Assembly (NCBI RefSeq): GCF_001949145.1
Contig: NW_019091477.1
Coordinates: forward strand, 782,430-846,429
Source of the DNA: Acanthaster planci
Taxonomy: Eukaryota; Echinodermata; Asteroidea; Valvatida; Acanthasteridae
Length of the DNA: 64,000 nt
Reading direction: 5' to 3'
The position numbers were made by a program, and so were the translations under genes. The notes under the pieces were generated by a model. The model did not search any database and had not been told where the DNA came from. It saw only the letters and a list, made by a program, of their open reading frames with translations. Of this stretch, positions 29,001 through 39,882 are shown piece after piece; the first letter of the stretch is position 1; each line of letters begins with the position of its first letter.

Positions 29001-29923
29001 TTATTTGGGGTTCCAGGAAAGCTCCTGGCAAATATGCCTATGCAGCATGCAGCAAATAAGATTTCATAACTCTTTATCATCTCTATCCCAGACACTTACT
29101 AGTCTGTCGGCATAGAATACAAAATCTCCTCTTGATGTTGATCTGCGACAGGAAATTAAATGATAAATCAAATGTAAACAAGTTACGTATTGTTTATAGA
29201 ATCTATGAATTGATGAAAAAGGAAATAAAAGAATTCAACAAAATGTTATGGGTCATTCCATTGGTTGGGCCTTTGGGGCACAATTTGTGACGGTGTCCTT
29301 GTTACATGGGTAACATTTACCACCTGTCATGACCTGTACTATAATAGGCTGTAGAGTAGGTCATTTACTCTGTAAACATAACACACCCCTCTGTATTCAG
29401 CCTTGCAAGATGTATAACAATGTCAATTGGGAATCCACATGCAGGGAAATAACTCTTTTAATTTTATGGAACCCATGTAACAGTTGACACCGTCACAAAT
29501 TGTGCCTCAACCTCATGGAATGACCCAAATGCAAGTGTTAATCTGGCATGTCTGGCAACCTCAGCTCTGGGATACTTATTAATTATCACATTATGCCACT
29601 GAAATACCATCTAGGCCTATGGATACACAGAAATCTAATTTTACCGTACGCCATATTCATGTTTGCATTCATGCAAAAATTTAGGCCTAGGCCTATATTA
29701 TAAATCTGATAATAGGCCCACAGTCAATCAATGGCTGTCAATAATTATGTTCATCATGAATGTTCTAATTGAAGTTCTTTCTGCGGCGAGCTTACTTATT
29801 TCTAATAATCGTCTGAAGTTCTCTTATCTGATCGTTTGCCTTCAACAGCTTCAGCTGGGGACCAAACTCCTCTATTTCCACGCTGTTGGAGCCGAACTTC
29901 TTCACTTTTCCTGCGTCTCCCAT
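26080..29923 (-). CDS. UPRT: UPRT, uracil phosphoribosyltransferase homologue
   Basis: Six coding exons lie on the minus strand: 29923-29796, 29142-29100, 28546-28414, 27573-27412, 27047-26949 and 26186-26080. Phases join to 223 residues. Human UPRT is about 309, with an extra N-terminal extension that this model lacks. Conserved blocks in order are FGPQLKLL, NDQIRELQTIIR, RGDFVFYADRL, IRLVVEEGLNQLPY, CGVSIMRSGEAMEQGLRDCC, RIGKILIRSDD, and YAKFPPDIHKRRVLLMYPIL. The PRPP loop SSGNT (156-160) and terminal HFGQKYFGTD follow. The family resembles type I phosphoribosyltransferases that convert uracil and PRPP to UMP. Animal members lack some uracil-contact residues, so enzyme activity is uncertain. 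The loop has SSGNT where human has STGNT, a conservative change. The gene is divergent with ABCB7. Confidence 0.93.
26743..26858. repeat. Palindromic MITE (GAGGcTTTGCATGG family), copy 2
   Basis: The same ends and core as 8456-8575: GAGGCTTTGCATGGTTGCC on the left and GGCAGCCATGCAAACCCTC on the right, with TTTTGTTTCACAG and GGAACAAAA inside. It lies in UPRT intron 5. Confidence 0.75.
28020..28106 (+). repeat. Degenerate TTGTG/TTGTA pentanucleotide tract
   Basis: A GT-rich run with five-base periodicity (TTGTG, TTGCG, TTGTA) lies in UPRT intron 3. It reads as a decayed simple repeat and has no coding value. Confidence 0.7.
29250..29526. repeat. Long-TIR MITE in UPRT intron 1
   Basis: The ends are inverted repeats: GGGTCATTCCATTGGTTGGG and GGCACAATTTGTGACGGTGT on the left. 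On the right are ACACCGTCACAAATTGTGCC and CATGGAATGACCC. Arms are about 55 bases, with a 170-bp AT-rich centre. No frame is present. The target duplication is not clear. Confidence 0.75.
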
Positions 29924-30205
29924 TTTACACGTGTCTCTTCATTTCCCAAAACATTGCATTGGCGACAGAGTGGCCTACAACACCCCAAAATTAGTATCCT
30001 GGCGCATGATTAGACGTATAAAAAATAGGTCAAAATTTGATCTTTTTGGTACTGTAAGGAACTGACTTTTAAATTTCAAGTAGTTAATACTTCAAAAATT
30101 AGACAGAGAGTTTTTGACATAAACTGCCCAAATGAATGACAAATTTAAAGCTACTTTCTGTTTAAAAATTAATCCGCGAGCTTTTCCCATCATGCAAAGT
30201 CCAAG
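29924..30205. promoter_or_regulatory. Bidirectional promoter UPRT / ABCB7
   Basis: Only 282 bp separate the UPRT and ABCB7 start codons, which point away from each other. An E-box CACGTG lies at 29928-29933. A YY1-like CCAAGATGGCAGC overlaps the ABCB7 ATG (30201-30213). The DNA is AT-rich, with no CpG island or TATA box in a convincing place. Confidence 0.75.
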
Positions 30206-33200
30206 ATGGCAGCGCTCTTGTCGGTTCCGAGATTAGAGACGTCGTTGTTGAAAACGTCGTTTATACCCAACATTCAGTTTTCCCTTACCTCCAGAATTCG
30301 CCAAACCAGAAGCACCTATGTATTACCCAAACGGCCAATAAATTCAGGAAATTACCAGGTAAAAATGAGCCTAAAATCATGAAAGTATGTTGATAACCGT
30401 GATTACCAAAGATCGCATGGGCATGATCGGCTCGCTATACCGTATACGATCATATCGTACGATATGAGTGAGGGCACTGTTCTTTGGATCCAACAATAGG
30501 AAACCGTGATAAAATTAGTCTTGCATTTAATTCATTTAAATGAGGCATAAATAAGAACAAACAGACAAATGTCAGGTGAATGTTCATTGCATTGAAATTG
30601 ACATGTTACAATATGTCGTTGTCTGCCGTCGTTCATCAGTTAACTTAAGCATTGCCATCTGTCTTCATCTTCCTGTACTGTCATGACTGTGCAGAAAACC
30701 CCACAGGAGCATGGGCCTACATGATACTGGCACATGTTGCACATTACAGAAATGTAATTGTACTGTTTTGCATAAATGTACATGATCAGAAGTAGGCCTA
30801 ACATTAAATTACCTTACTTGATCACTTCATATGCCTACATCATGTTTAGATGTTCAGCCCGACATATTAGGCCTACATGTGGTATTCTTATGGCCGGACA
30901 TCTGGGAAGATTTGTGTTCTGCATTGTTCAATTTCAAAGGCCGGGGTGTTGTAAACGTCTGTAATCCGGGTAATAGAGTCATGCTGTTTGCGATGATTAA
31001 TTTGTATGACTAAAAAAAAAAAAAAGTAGCTGCTTTGTTATGTTTATCATAATTATTTGACCAATATTCTATTTTTGTGCTAAATACATGTATATATTTT
31101 GCAGAGGAATACGTCGTTTCTTCTCAATAAGGTGAAATCCCCTCGTACCACCAGGGTGTGTTTATCAAGTAGACAGTATGGATTGCTGCAACAAAAACAG
31201 GTAAATGATTCTCCGTACGTTACTGAATTTCAGCTGAGTGATAAATTTCAGGGGAAAAACTCCAAGCATTTTACATTTCTTCAGTGGATAAAAATGGCAA
31301 ATTATGGAACATATCATCTGTGTCCAAAACCTTGACTTTCTAATTGAGTGTTTACATATTTACCAAATAGACCTTGATTTAATATCGTCAAAACTTTCCT
31401 TAGTTGAGCAGACTGATACTTCCTTGTGCTAGCCACTATCTGCCAGTGCCTTGTACAGTCAGTTGATCCATGTTATATCAGGCTTGCGACATAACCTGAT
31501 CATCTATTTCCTATCCTTGGTGAACGCTTTGGGGTTTTTACTCTGGGGGACAAGGGATATCAGGCTTGTGAATTTGTTTTCAAAAAATGTATAAAATGGA
31601 GATTGGCCATTATGATTTTCTTTTGTACTTCTTTGGGAAGGGGTTGGGGGTTGGAGGAAAAGCTACCTCTGGTATGTTTTGTACACTCATAAAAAAAAAT
31701 TGAATGGCACTGAGCAGATAAAGGTCCCTCCCCCCAATTTTTGTTTGTGGCTGTTACGTTCTTTTAGTTGGATTGTCTGAAAGAGTGTCCTTGTGGTCTG
31801 CATTTCAGCACTGGGTCAACCCCGCAGTTACCTGCATCGTGGTGCGCAAAGACAGACTCCACGCCCTCAGCACCGGCGTACCGGCCAAGACGGGCGTCAC
31901 CAACCAGGTGACTGGCTGGGAGATCATCCGGGAGATGCTGTCCTACATCTGGCCCAGGGACGAGAGGGGGATTAAGATCAGGGTGATGACGGCTCTCGGC
32001 CTTCTGGTTGGTGCCAAGGTAATAACCAAGGTTTAATATGAACAACTCACAATATCACAAAACCACCGATATAGGGCTCAAATCAACATCGTCAGATCGT
32101 TGGAAAAGGTCAAGATTTTGTAACTCTGTTGCACAATAATCATACGTAGTCCAACTCTTTGTTGCTTGTACGTACAGCGTCACATGGTTACCAGTGTCAA
32201 TCCATGAGCAGGAAATAGATCTTTTTGGGTATGAAGTTGGGGTCGTGTCATATTGTGAATAACTCTGTTAAAAAATCCCAGTGGAGGACCAGTTGCAAAG
32301 GGGAAAAGAGAGCATTTATTTTGGCTGGTAACCTGCCATTGCCATGCAAGTATTTCCCGTTCTAACCAAATATCTGTTCTTGGCGGCAATATAGAATTAT
32401 AACGATAATTAAATCCGTGTAACAAGGAAGACAGTTGTAGGCTTTCACTGAACGTAGATCATTTGCACTTCTGTACCCTAATATGCCTAATGGGGTTGTG
32501 TTTTTAGCACCAATTTATACCGCAGTGTGGATTGAGCCCTCATAAGTGTCCTTTTTTTTTGGCAGGTTGCCAATGTCTACGTGCCATTTCTTTTCAAATA
32601 TGCTGTGGACCATTTGAATGACCACCAGGCAGCAGCAGATGCCATGGCGTCCGGCGGCCAGGCTGCGACAGTGGCTACAGCCCTCCTTATTGGCTGTAAG
32701 TGTGGAAGTGCTAATTAACCACTTGCCGCTGGGGACTCAGGTTTCGGGCACTGTGTGTTTATATGCGTGGCCGGGATCGCCGAAATCGGACAAAGGGAAC
32801 TGGGCCTTGTTAACAAAAGACCGTACTCAGAACAAAACACCAGGCTGCTGGGCATTACCAACATTTTTTCACTCTCAATAGTGGAGATGATCCAGCCTTG
32901 TTTTGAAACAGTATACCATGGTTTTGGGCATTTAGAGCAAGCGGATTACCACCGGGGACAAAAGCGCTCCACCACTGCAGCGATGAGCCACACAGTACCC
33001 TAATCTGGCCCCTATTGAAAAGAAGTCAGCAGTGCACTGTGCCTGGTTTGTGAACAAAAGAAAGTTACATAACACTGCACAATCTGGGCTCTTTTTACAA
33101 GGCTGCAGGCCTGGCCGAAATACTCGGGCGTCAGTAGATTTTGTCTGCCAGACTAGAGTGGCCACCTGACAGTAATTTGTGTGGGTGTAATTTGTAAACT

Positions 33201-36200
33201 TCCATTAATTGAAATGATGAATTTTTGAAGAATTTTGAAAACTAAAAATCTCGAAAAAGTCCCGATTTTGTGCACTGCATTTTTCAAACCACCCGGCAGC
33301 AAGTGGTTAAAACCTTCATTCGCGGAGATCTGGATGAAACGTTACGAAGCTTTGTACCGAGAAGAGATCACCTAGCAAATTGGGTGCTAGCAGATATCGA
33401 CGGGGAACCATTCAGAGGCAGTATGCCCCTCAAGAATTTATGGCCGGTTCTCGGTTTTTTGCTTAGCGAATATTTTTTTCTCTGCTCTGTCTGTATCAGA
33501 AACGGGCTTCCAGAGCCGTCAAATGTTAGTGTATCACAGCATATTTTCAACGAAGCGAAGCCCTAGACGGAGGTCTTCACAACAGATGCAGCCTTAGCAA
33601 ATGCCTTTTGCATGACTACTTCTTGAAATTGACCCCAGCTCTCAACAGGACTGTTTACTTTTTCAATTATTTCCCCCCCCCAAACCCTCAATTTAAGGAG
33701 GTTTCAAACGCCACCTTAGCTTTGTAGCAGTTGTGGTGTGGGGTTCTGAAGGGCCAGACAGCCCATGAGGAGGGAGGTCAAATGTTGCCCAGAGTTTATC
33801 ACGAAGAAACAAAGTCAAGGCAACAAGCCCCACTTCAAATCATGTCGTATCCTTGCTGAACTGGTTCTTCCAATGTTATGAAGAATTGGATGTCATCTTA
33901 TGAATAACACATGTGACATTTTCCTTGTTGTTTGGTTGCCAATAGACGGAGCAGCCAGGGCGGGAGCCTCCCTCTTCAACGAGATGCGGAATGCTGTCTT
34001 TGCCAAAGTGGCCCAGAACTCTATCCGACGGGTCGCCCGGAACGTCTTCTACCACCTGCACTCCCTGGACCTGAACTTTCACCTGTCGCGCCAGACTGGT
34101 GGCCTGTCCAAAGCCATCGACAGGGGGAGCAGGTGTGTACAATTGTGGCAAAAGCTTAATATTCTAAATTCATTCCCTATACACTTATCCCTATCCTTTC
34201 ATTTCTTAAATCAATTCTTTTTACGTTAAATCAGTTATTTTTGACGTTATTTGTACTGCGCCGTTGATCATTTCTATGGAAACGGCGCATTAGAAATTTT
34301 CAATTACTATTATTATTAAATTCAAGTCAAACCGGCTGAATTCAACAGAGTGTGACAGTGATCATGAAGAATTGTCGTATATCTTTGGATTCAGCAGTCA
34401 ACGGAAGTGGTAGGACATCTGCATAAACTGTACAGTATCGAGGCTTGTGCTCATCCAGTGTAGTATGGAATGGCACGAAATCCTTTTCAGCCGAGTGGGT
34501 TTTTGTTGCACTCGGCAAGGCGCTCAGAGAAAACCAGAGAAGGATCACGGTCCATGAAGCCACATTATTCCCTGTGTCATGGGAATAGTGTCGGGTGTGG
34601 CACATAATCTGACTTGGTTGCATCTTCTCTCCGTTCGTGCATTTTTTTTTTTGATTGTGGCTTTTTCTTTTGGTTTTGCAGAGGCATTAACTTTGTTCTG
34701 ATGGCGTTGGTGTTCAACATTGTCCCCACGATATTTGAAGTCGGTCTGGTCACAGGAATAATGGTGAGATGCTACAAAATTCTTTATCGGTCCAGTAATT
34801 GAAACGGACCTCGGCACCTGCACGGCTGCACCCCAAATTCCCCCTCCCCCCATGAGCGGAAGGCTCAACCATCTCCCCAAGTGTAGCGTAGCACTCTGTG
34901 GATACATTTAAAGTTGAGTCTTTTCTTCCACTGCATTTGCCTTTGCAGTACTTCAGCCTAGGAGCCCCGTTTGCAGGTGTCACGCTGGCCTGCATAGCGG
35001 CGTACGCGGCCTTCACGCTCAGCATCACCGCCTGGAGGACGAAATTCAGGGTGGAGATGAACCATGCCGACAATGAGGCTGGTAACCAAGCCATCGACTC
35101 ACTCATCAACTACGAGACAGTTAAGGTATAACTGGTGCCCCCGTCATTTTCTTATGGAGATGCTGACTTTTGTAGTTGACTTTGGACACCTTTTGCAATA
35201 TTACCTAGGGACAGTTGAAATTCTGTTTAAACAGTGAAATCACGCATGAAATCAGTAGTTGGGTTGGTTTGTGTCTTTTTCGACAAGTCTGGTGTAGTTA
35301 ATCTGACCTACTCGGAAGAAAAGGCATGCTTGTCAAATATTGCACGTAGGTAAAAATAGTGATCATTGTTGGTATAGCGAGTTGAAGCCGTAAGTGTGCA
35401 ACCTTTCTGCCAATATTGATGTTTTTTCTTGAGTAATGCAGCAAGCCATCGTTGAGTTGACACAGTGTTCTTGTCCAGGTTGTACTCACTGACTGGGCAC
35501 TTGAGTGCTCCATCAACCAATAGGATAACTTGCTTGGATGTGCGAACTCCTCAACGATAAGGGGGGACTGCGTGCGTCAACGTTATACTATCTCTTTGTG
35601 GCTTAGTTGCTATCAAATATGTCAAGGCTAGGGACTTGTTTTTTTTTTTTCCTTTTCTCATCCACGAAGTACTTCAACAACGAGAAATACGAAACGAAGA
35701 ACTACGACAAGAATCTAGCCAAGTACGAGGTAGCGTCACTCCGGACCACCACGAGCTTGGCACTCCTCAACTGGGGCCAGAACGCCATCTTCAGCGCATC
35801 GCTGGCCGCCATCATGGTCCTTGCAAGCAAAGGAATTATCGCCGGTAGGGAATCGTTCACACTACATCTTGTCGTTCTGTGGAACCAGGGTGAGAAGGTT
35901 CCCCATGCTCTGAGGGAAGGTCTCTGAAAACTGGCTTGAGGGATGAGGTGCCTGTTGCTTTGGCCAGTCGTTAACCCTAACCCCCTAGGAACCATCCTCA
36001 ATCCTCCAAAGTCCTCCAAAATCCTCCGATTTTCAACGTGAAAAAATTGCATTCAGCCTCAATCCTCCAAAATTTCTTGAAAATGTTTTTTGGGGGTCTG
36101 CCTGCTGCCTCAATCCTTCAAAATCCTCCAGCAATTCCTGTCATTATGTTGAGGCTGTGCGAAGGGCATTCTTGAGCTGTGCGGTTGATTCAAAGGAAAT

Positions 36201-39200
36201 ATCGGGCTGAATTTGTGCTTGACCAAGCATAAACAATATAAGGTCTAATCCACGACCTTCATGCATGGCATCCTTCATAATCAGCCATGCACTTTTGCCA
36301 TTCACCCTCAATCCTCCAAAACCGCCCGAAGGATTTTGGAGGATTGAGGAGGGTTAGGGTTAATGTGTGAAGAATGTTTGAAAAAGGCCACAAGATATGA
36401 AGCAGCAAAGTCCATCAATAGCCGTAACCCTCTGCTTGTTACATGTAGGAAGGCTATAAGTCATGACAAGAACATCAAATATTGAACTGAGGTTTTTCCA
36501 CTGGTGTTAACATTGCCATCGTTTGGGATCTTTCGTGAATAGCAATAACAAACTATTTGCAATCTCTGACAAGTCTAAGTGTTAGTCAGGTGAAAAGGGA
36601 GAGCTCCCAAAGTCTTTGACATTCCTTTTTTCCGTGGTGGGAAACATTGTAGCTAGTTAGAGGTTGACAAGTTGTCTTTGCCAAACAGCGGTGGTTTTTC
36701 CTGCGTGACGGGTAATTTTTCAGAGCTTCCGATGAATTTTTCCTCCACTTGCTCAGGCAACCTCACCGTCGGGGACCTGGTCATGGTGAACGGTCTTCTC
36801 TTTCAACTTTCCCTCCCCCTTAACTTTCTCGGGTCAGTGTACCGGGAGATCCGGCAGTCCCTCATCGACATGGGCACCATGTTCAGCCTGCTGAAAGTGG
36901 ATTCCTCAATCACGGTAGGTGACCACTTCTTTCACTGCGTAACCTCGCTGCTCGGGATGGGTTTAAGTTTGTAAACTTAGAATGGTTGGAGCATCCCTTC
37001 TAGAAAGGCTGTTCTAATCTTGAATCTTGGGCCAAAAAAAAAATGCTGGCTAAACTTGCAGCAGGCTGGAAAGCCTTTTTTTTGGGGCTCTGTCTTACAA
37101 GTTAAAGAAAATGGGTCTTCTTCACAAACATTTTTGCTGGACTCTCGAACAAAATAACGTGGAGTTCACAGATAGGAACAATGTTGGAAAACTTACAGTC
37201 GGCCACAAAGAGACGGTGAGGTTTTACATCATACAAGTTAACCCCTTCAGACCGGGAGCCATCCACAGCCATGGCTTTGTGCGAGGATGAGTGCATACCA
37301 CACATACAGTCTATTCACCATGCAGCTGCTGGTTCAATGGGGCCTGCTGCTGGACAGAGCTTTGCATACTGGGCATACCACAGCCCAGCAGTGACGGTCA
37401 AAAGAATCCCGGCGTGAAGGGGTTAATGGAGTTCTCAACTGGTTTAGCAATGTAATATGTCTGTTGCGTGTTTCTACCCACAGCCAGTGGAGATTTAGTT
37501 TTGCGTTTTAAGACAATGATTTTTAGGGGGGTTTGTTCCTTTTTTTCATTTGCCAGAGTAAAGTAAACGCCCCGGCCCTCGACATAACGCCTCAAAACTG
37601 CTCTATCACGTTTGAAGATGTCAGCTTCGCTTACGTGGAAGGGCAGCAAATCTTCAAGAACTTGTCTTTCACCGTCCCCGCGGGGAAGAAGGTGGCCATT
37701 GTCGGTGGGAGTGGATCTGGGTGAGACAGCAAACTTAACAGCCGTGTCCAAAAGTTGTGGCTGTGGCTATGAACAAACACTTCCACTTGCCAGTGGCCCC
37801 AACCATTGTCCATAGACTTGCATGTTATTGTCAGCCACGATGAAGTTATTCAGACAGTCCACTAGTGTAACGTTTCGACTGAGACGGGATTTCAGAACAC
37901 CATTATATAACAACACCAGTTGAAGTACAGTACCCTCCCAGGCTATCATGCTGATTTATTTTGATGGGCTATACTCTTTTATTTCTGTTTTTTTTTTTTG
38001 GCAGGAAATCTACCATCATCAGAATGTTGTACAGATTCTATGACCCTGACTCGGGGCGTATTTTAATCAATAACAGCGACATCCGTGACGTGGACCTGGA
38101 AAGTCTACGGAGTTCAATTGGTGTGGTCCCCCAGGTAGGTAGCATATCAAAACCGGGTGTATGGGTGACTTGTTTCACGTTATGGTTTCATAATACCATT
38201 ACTTGATAAGAGTCAAGGAACTCCAAGAAGTGCGTCACCTGACTACAAAGTGTTGGGTGTTCTTTCTGTCCTATAAGGACTGCGTTCTCTTCCACAACAC
38301 CATCTTCTACAATCTGCACTACGGGAACTTCGACGCCACGACGGAAGAGGTGTTTGCGGCCGCCAAGATGGCCGACGTGGACGAGAGCGTGAGGAGAATG
38401 CCCAAGGGCTATGACACCGAAGTGGGGGAACGGGGCCTGAAACTGTCAGGTTTGTATGGCCGGGTTGCACCGGCAGCCATGTTGGAGTGCAGGTTCACTT
38501 GAAGCCATGTTGGAGGAACAGTGTGTCGTGTGCTGCCTCTGTGAAGATTGTCAGATTGTCCAACGACTTTTCAAGGTTTAATGCATAATGCCAATAAACT
38601 GCAGAATTTGGACTGTTTCTTGAAGACTGCATCTTACTGAAGACTGCATCTTACAATAACTCCCATTGTCTGTTGAAGCCATGTTTTCTTCTCAGTTTGG
38701 ATGTGAAAGGCAGCTTATTTTCATTGGTGTCGGTTGGTGTCCCCAGGGGGTGAGAAACAGCGCGTTGCTATAGCCAGGACAATTCTCAAGAATCCTCCAA
38801 TCATCCTGTACGATGAAGCAACATCATCTCTTGACTCCATCACTGAACAGGTATCGCAGTCTAAATGCTGACAGAAGACACCTTTTGTAAGCTTCGCTGT
38901 GGTATGTTGGTGTCTTCGATGGGATCCCTGTGGGACTGAGCCAAAAAAGCTGAATTTTCAAAGAAGTTTAGTTTCAGTCAGATAGTGAAATATACAGTTC
39001 AGAATTGAGAAGTGCTCATAATCCAAAACATTTTAACGAGATTACGCTAAGGCTATTTTAGCTGTAATCACTTTTTTCTTTCAGAGTGAGCAGGTCGTTT
39101 GAGCCCAATTTGAAAAGAAAAAAGGCCTCCTTGTGGTTCATTGAGATTTGGTTCTCATGTGACAAAGCTCCACTAACCACCTCATGCCGGAGAAAGTTTA

Positions 39201-39882
39201 AACATAATCTGGCTTTCTGTGTAATGTGCACATGCACAGCTGGCGGGTTAAAATGTCAAGCTTTTTGCTTCCCTCCAGCTTAAACGAAAGCACACTTATT
39301 CCTCATTTCTTGTGTACAAAGTCCCTGATATCGGCGGAGGTGGAACATGTGTGGACCTTTAACTTAGTCACTGTGCATAGCTTCTTGTGGTAGCAAAGTT
39401 TGTCCAGTGGTCCTGCCCCAGTCTATTGAAAACTACGAGCCTGAAGTTATTAGTAATGTACAAAAAATGTTCAAATGACTCTTGCAAATCGGTATTTGGA
39501 GGGTTTGGCTGTTAGCGGCCTTGTCTCGCCTTGTTTTGAAAGTTGACACTTTTGGGCCCAAAATGAGACTGTCTACCAGCGGTGAGTTGTTCCCTGCTTG
39601 CTCTTAACGCAGAACATCCTGAATGCCATGAAGACTGTGACGGCTGGCCGTACCTCTATCTTCATTGCCCATCGCCTGTCCACCGTGGTGGACGCGGACG
39701 AGATCCTGGTCCTCCGGGAGGGACGCGTGGTGGAGCGGGGCAACCACTACATGCTGCTGAGCAACCCGGACAGCTTCTACAGCGTGCTGTGGAAGAACCA
39801 GAACCGGGTGGCCCTGGAGGGGAGCCGGAACGGGGCGGAGTTTCAGAGCAATGGGGAGGAGGAGGAAGAGGCTTTGCCCTGA
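30206..39882 (+). CDS. ABCB7: ABCB7/Atm1-type mitochondrial ABC transporter
   Basis: Fourteen coding exons: 30206-30358, 31105-31200, 31809-32018, 32566-32695, 33946-34132, 34682-34763 and 34949-35125. The rest are 35670-35844, 36757-36914, 37557-37720, 38005-38134, 38278-38449, 38747-38850 and 39613-39882. They give 735 residues (human has about 752). The Arg/Ser-rich, acid-poor N-terminus fits a mitochondrial presequence. The transmembrane domain spans about 115-430. The nucleotide-binding domain has Walker A GGSGSGKST (506-514), Q-loop Q554, signature LSGGEKQR (610-617), Walker B ending [10 protein letters not shown] (D634, E635) and switch His666 in FIAHRLST. All catalytic motifs are intact. 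ABCB7/Atm1 exports a glutathione-linked Fe-S precursor from the mitochondrial matrix to the cytosol. Long introns hold two TTAA MITE families. A short out-of-frame ATG at 30191 could act as an upstream start. Confidence 0.97.
32715..33310. mobile_element. TTAA-flanked MITE, family C copy 1, in ABCB7 intron 4
   Basis: A 596-bp block begins TTAACCACTTGCCGCTGGGG and ends CCCGGCAGCAAGTGGTTAA. Those ends are about 19-base inverted repeats including TTAA. A sister copy of the same length lies at 57061-57655 in SMS intron 3, sharing the interior (for example TTTTTTCACTCTC, GGGCTCTTTTTACAAGGCTG). There is no transposase frame. A piggyBac-like, non-autonomous origin is inferred. Confidence 0.82.
35971..36363. 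mobile_element. TTAA-flanked piggyBac-like MITE, family A copy 2, in ABCB7 intron 8
   Basis: This 393-bp sister of 9838-10254 begins TTAACCCTAACCCCCTAGGA and ends GAGGAGGGTTAGGGTTAA. The two copies align end to end, including GTGAAAAAATTGCATTCAGC-type and CTTGAGCTGTGCGGTTGATT blocks. Confidence 0.82.
37238..37426. mobile_element. TTAA-flanked MITE, family D, in ABCB7 intron 9
   Basis: A 189-bp block begins TTAACCCCTTCAGACCGGGA and ends TCCCGGCGTGAAGGGGTTAA. The ends are about 20-base inverted repeats with two mismatches, including TTAA. The interior is short and non-coding. Confidence 0.75.

Noticed and set aside
33270-33566. Frames at 33270 and 57615 whose proteins start alike (MHCIFQTT...)
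   Set aside because: The shared start is the translated right end of the family C element. It is a repeat, not a gene family.
35971-36363. CCCTAACCC / GGGTTAGGG words suggesting interstitial telomere repeats
   Set aside because: They occur only once per element end, always beside TTAA, and in inverted orientation, so they are transposon termini.
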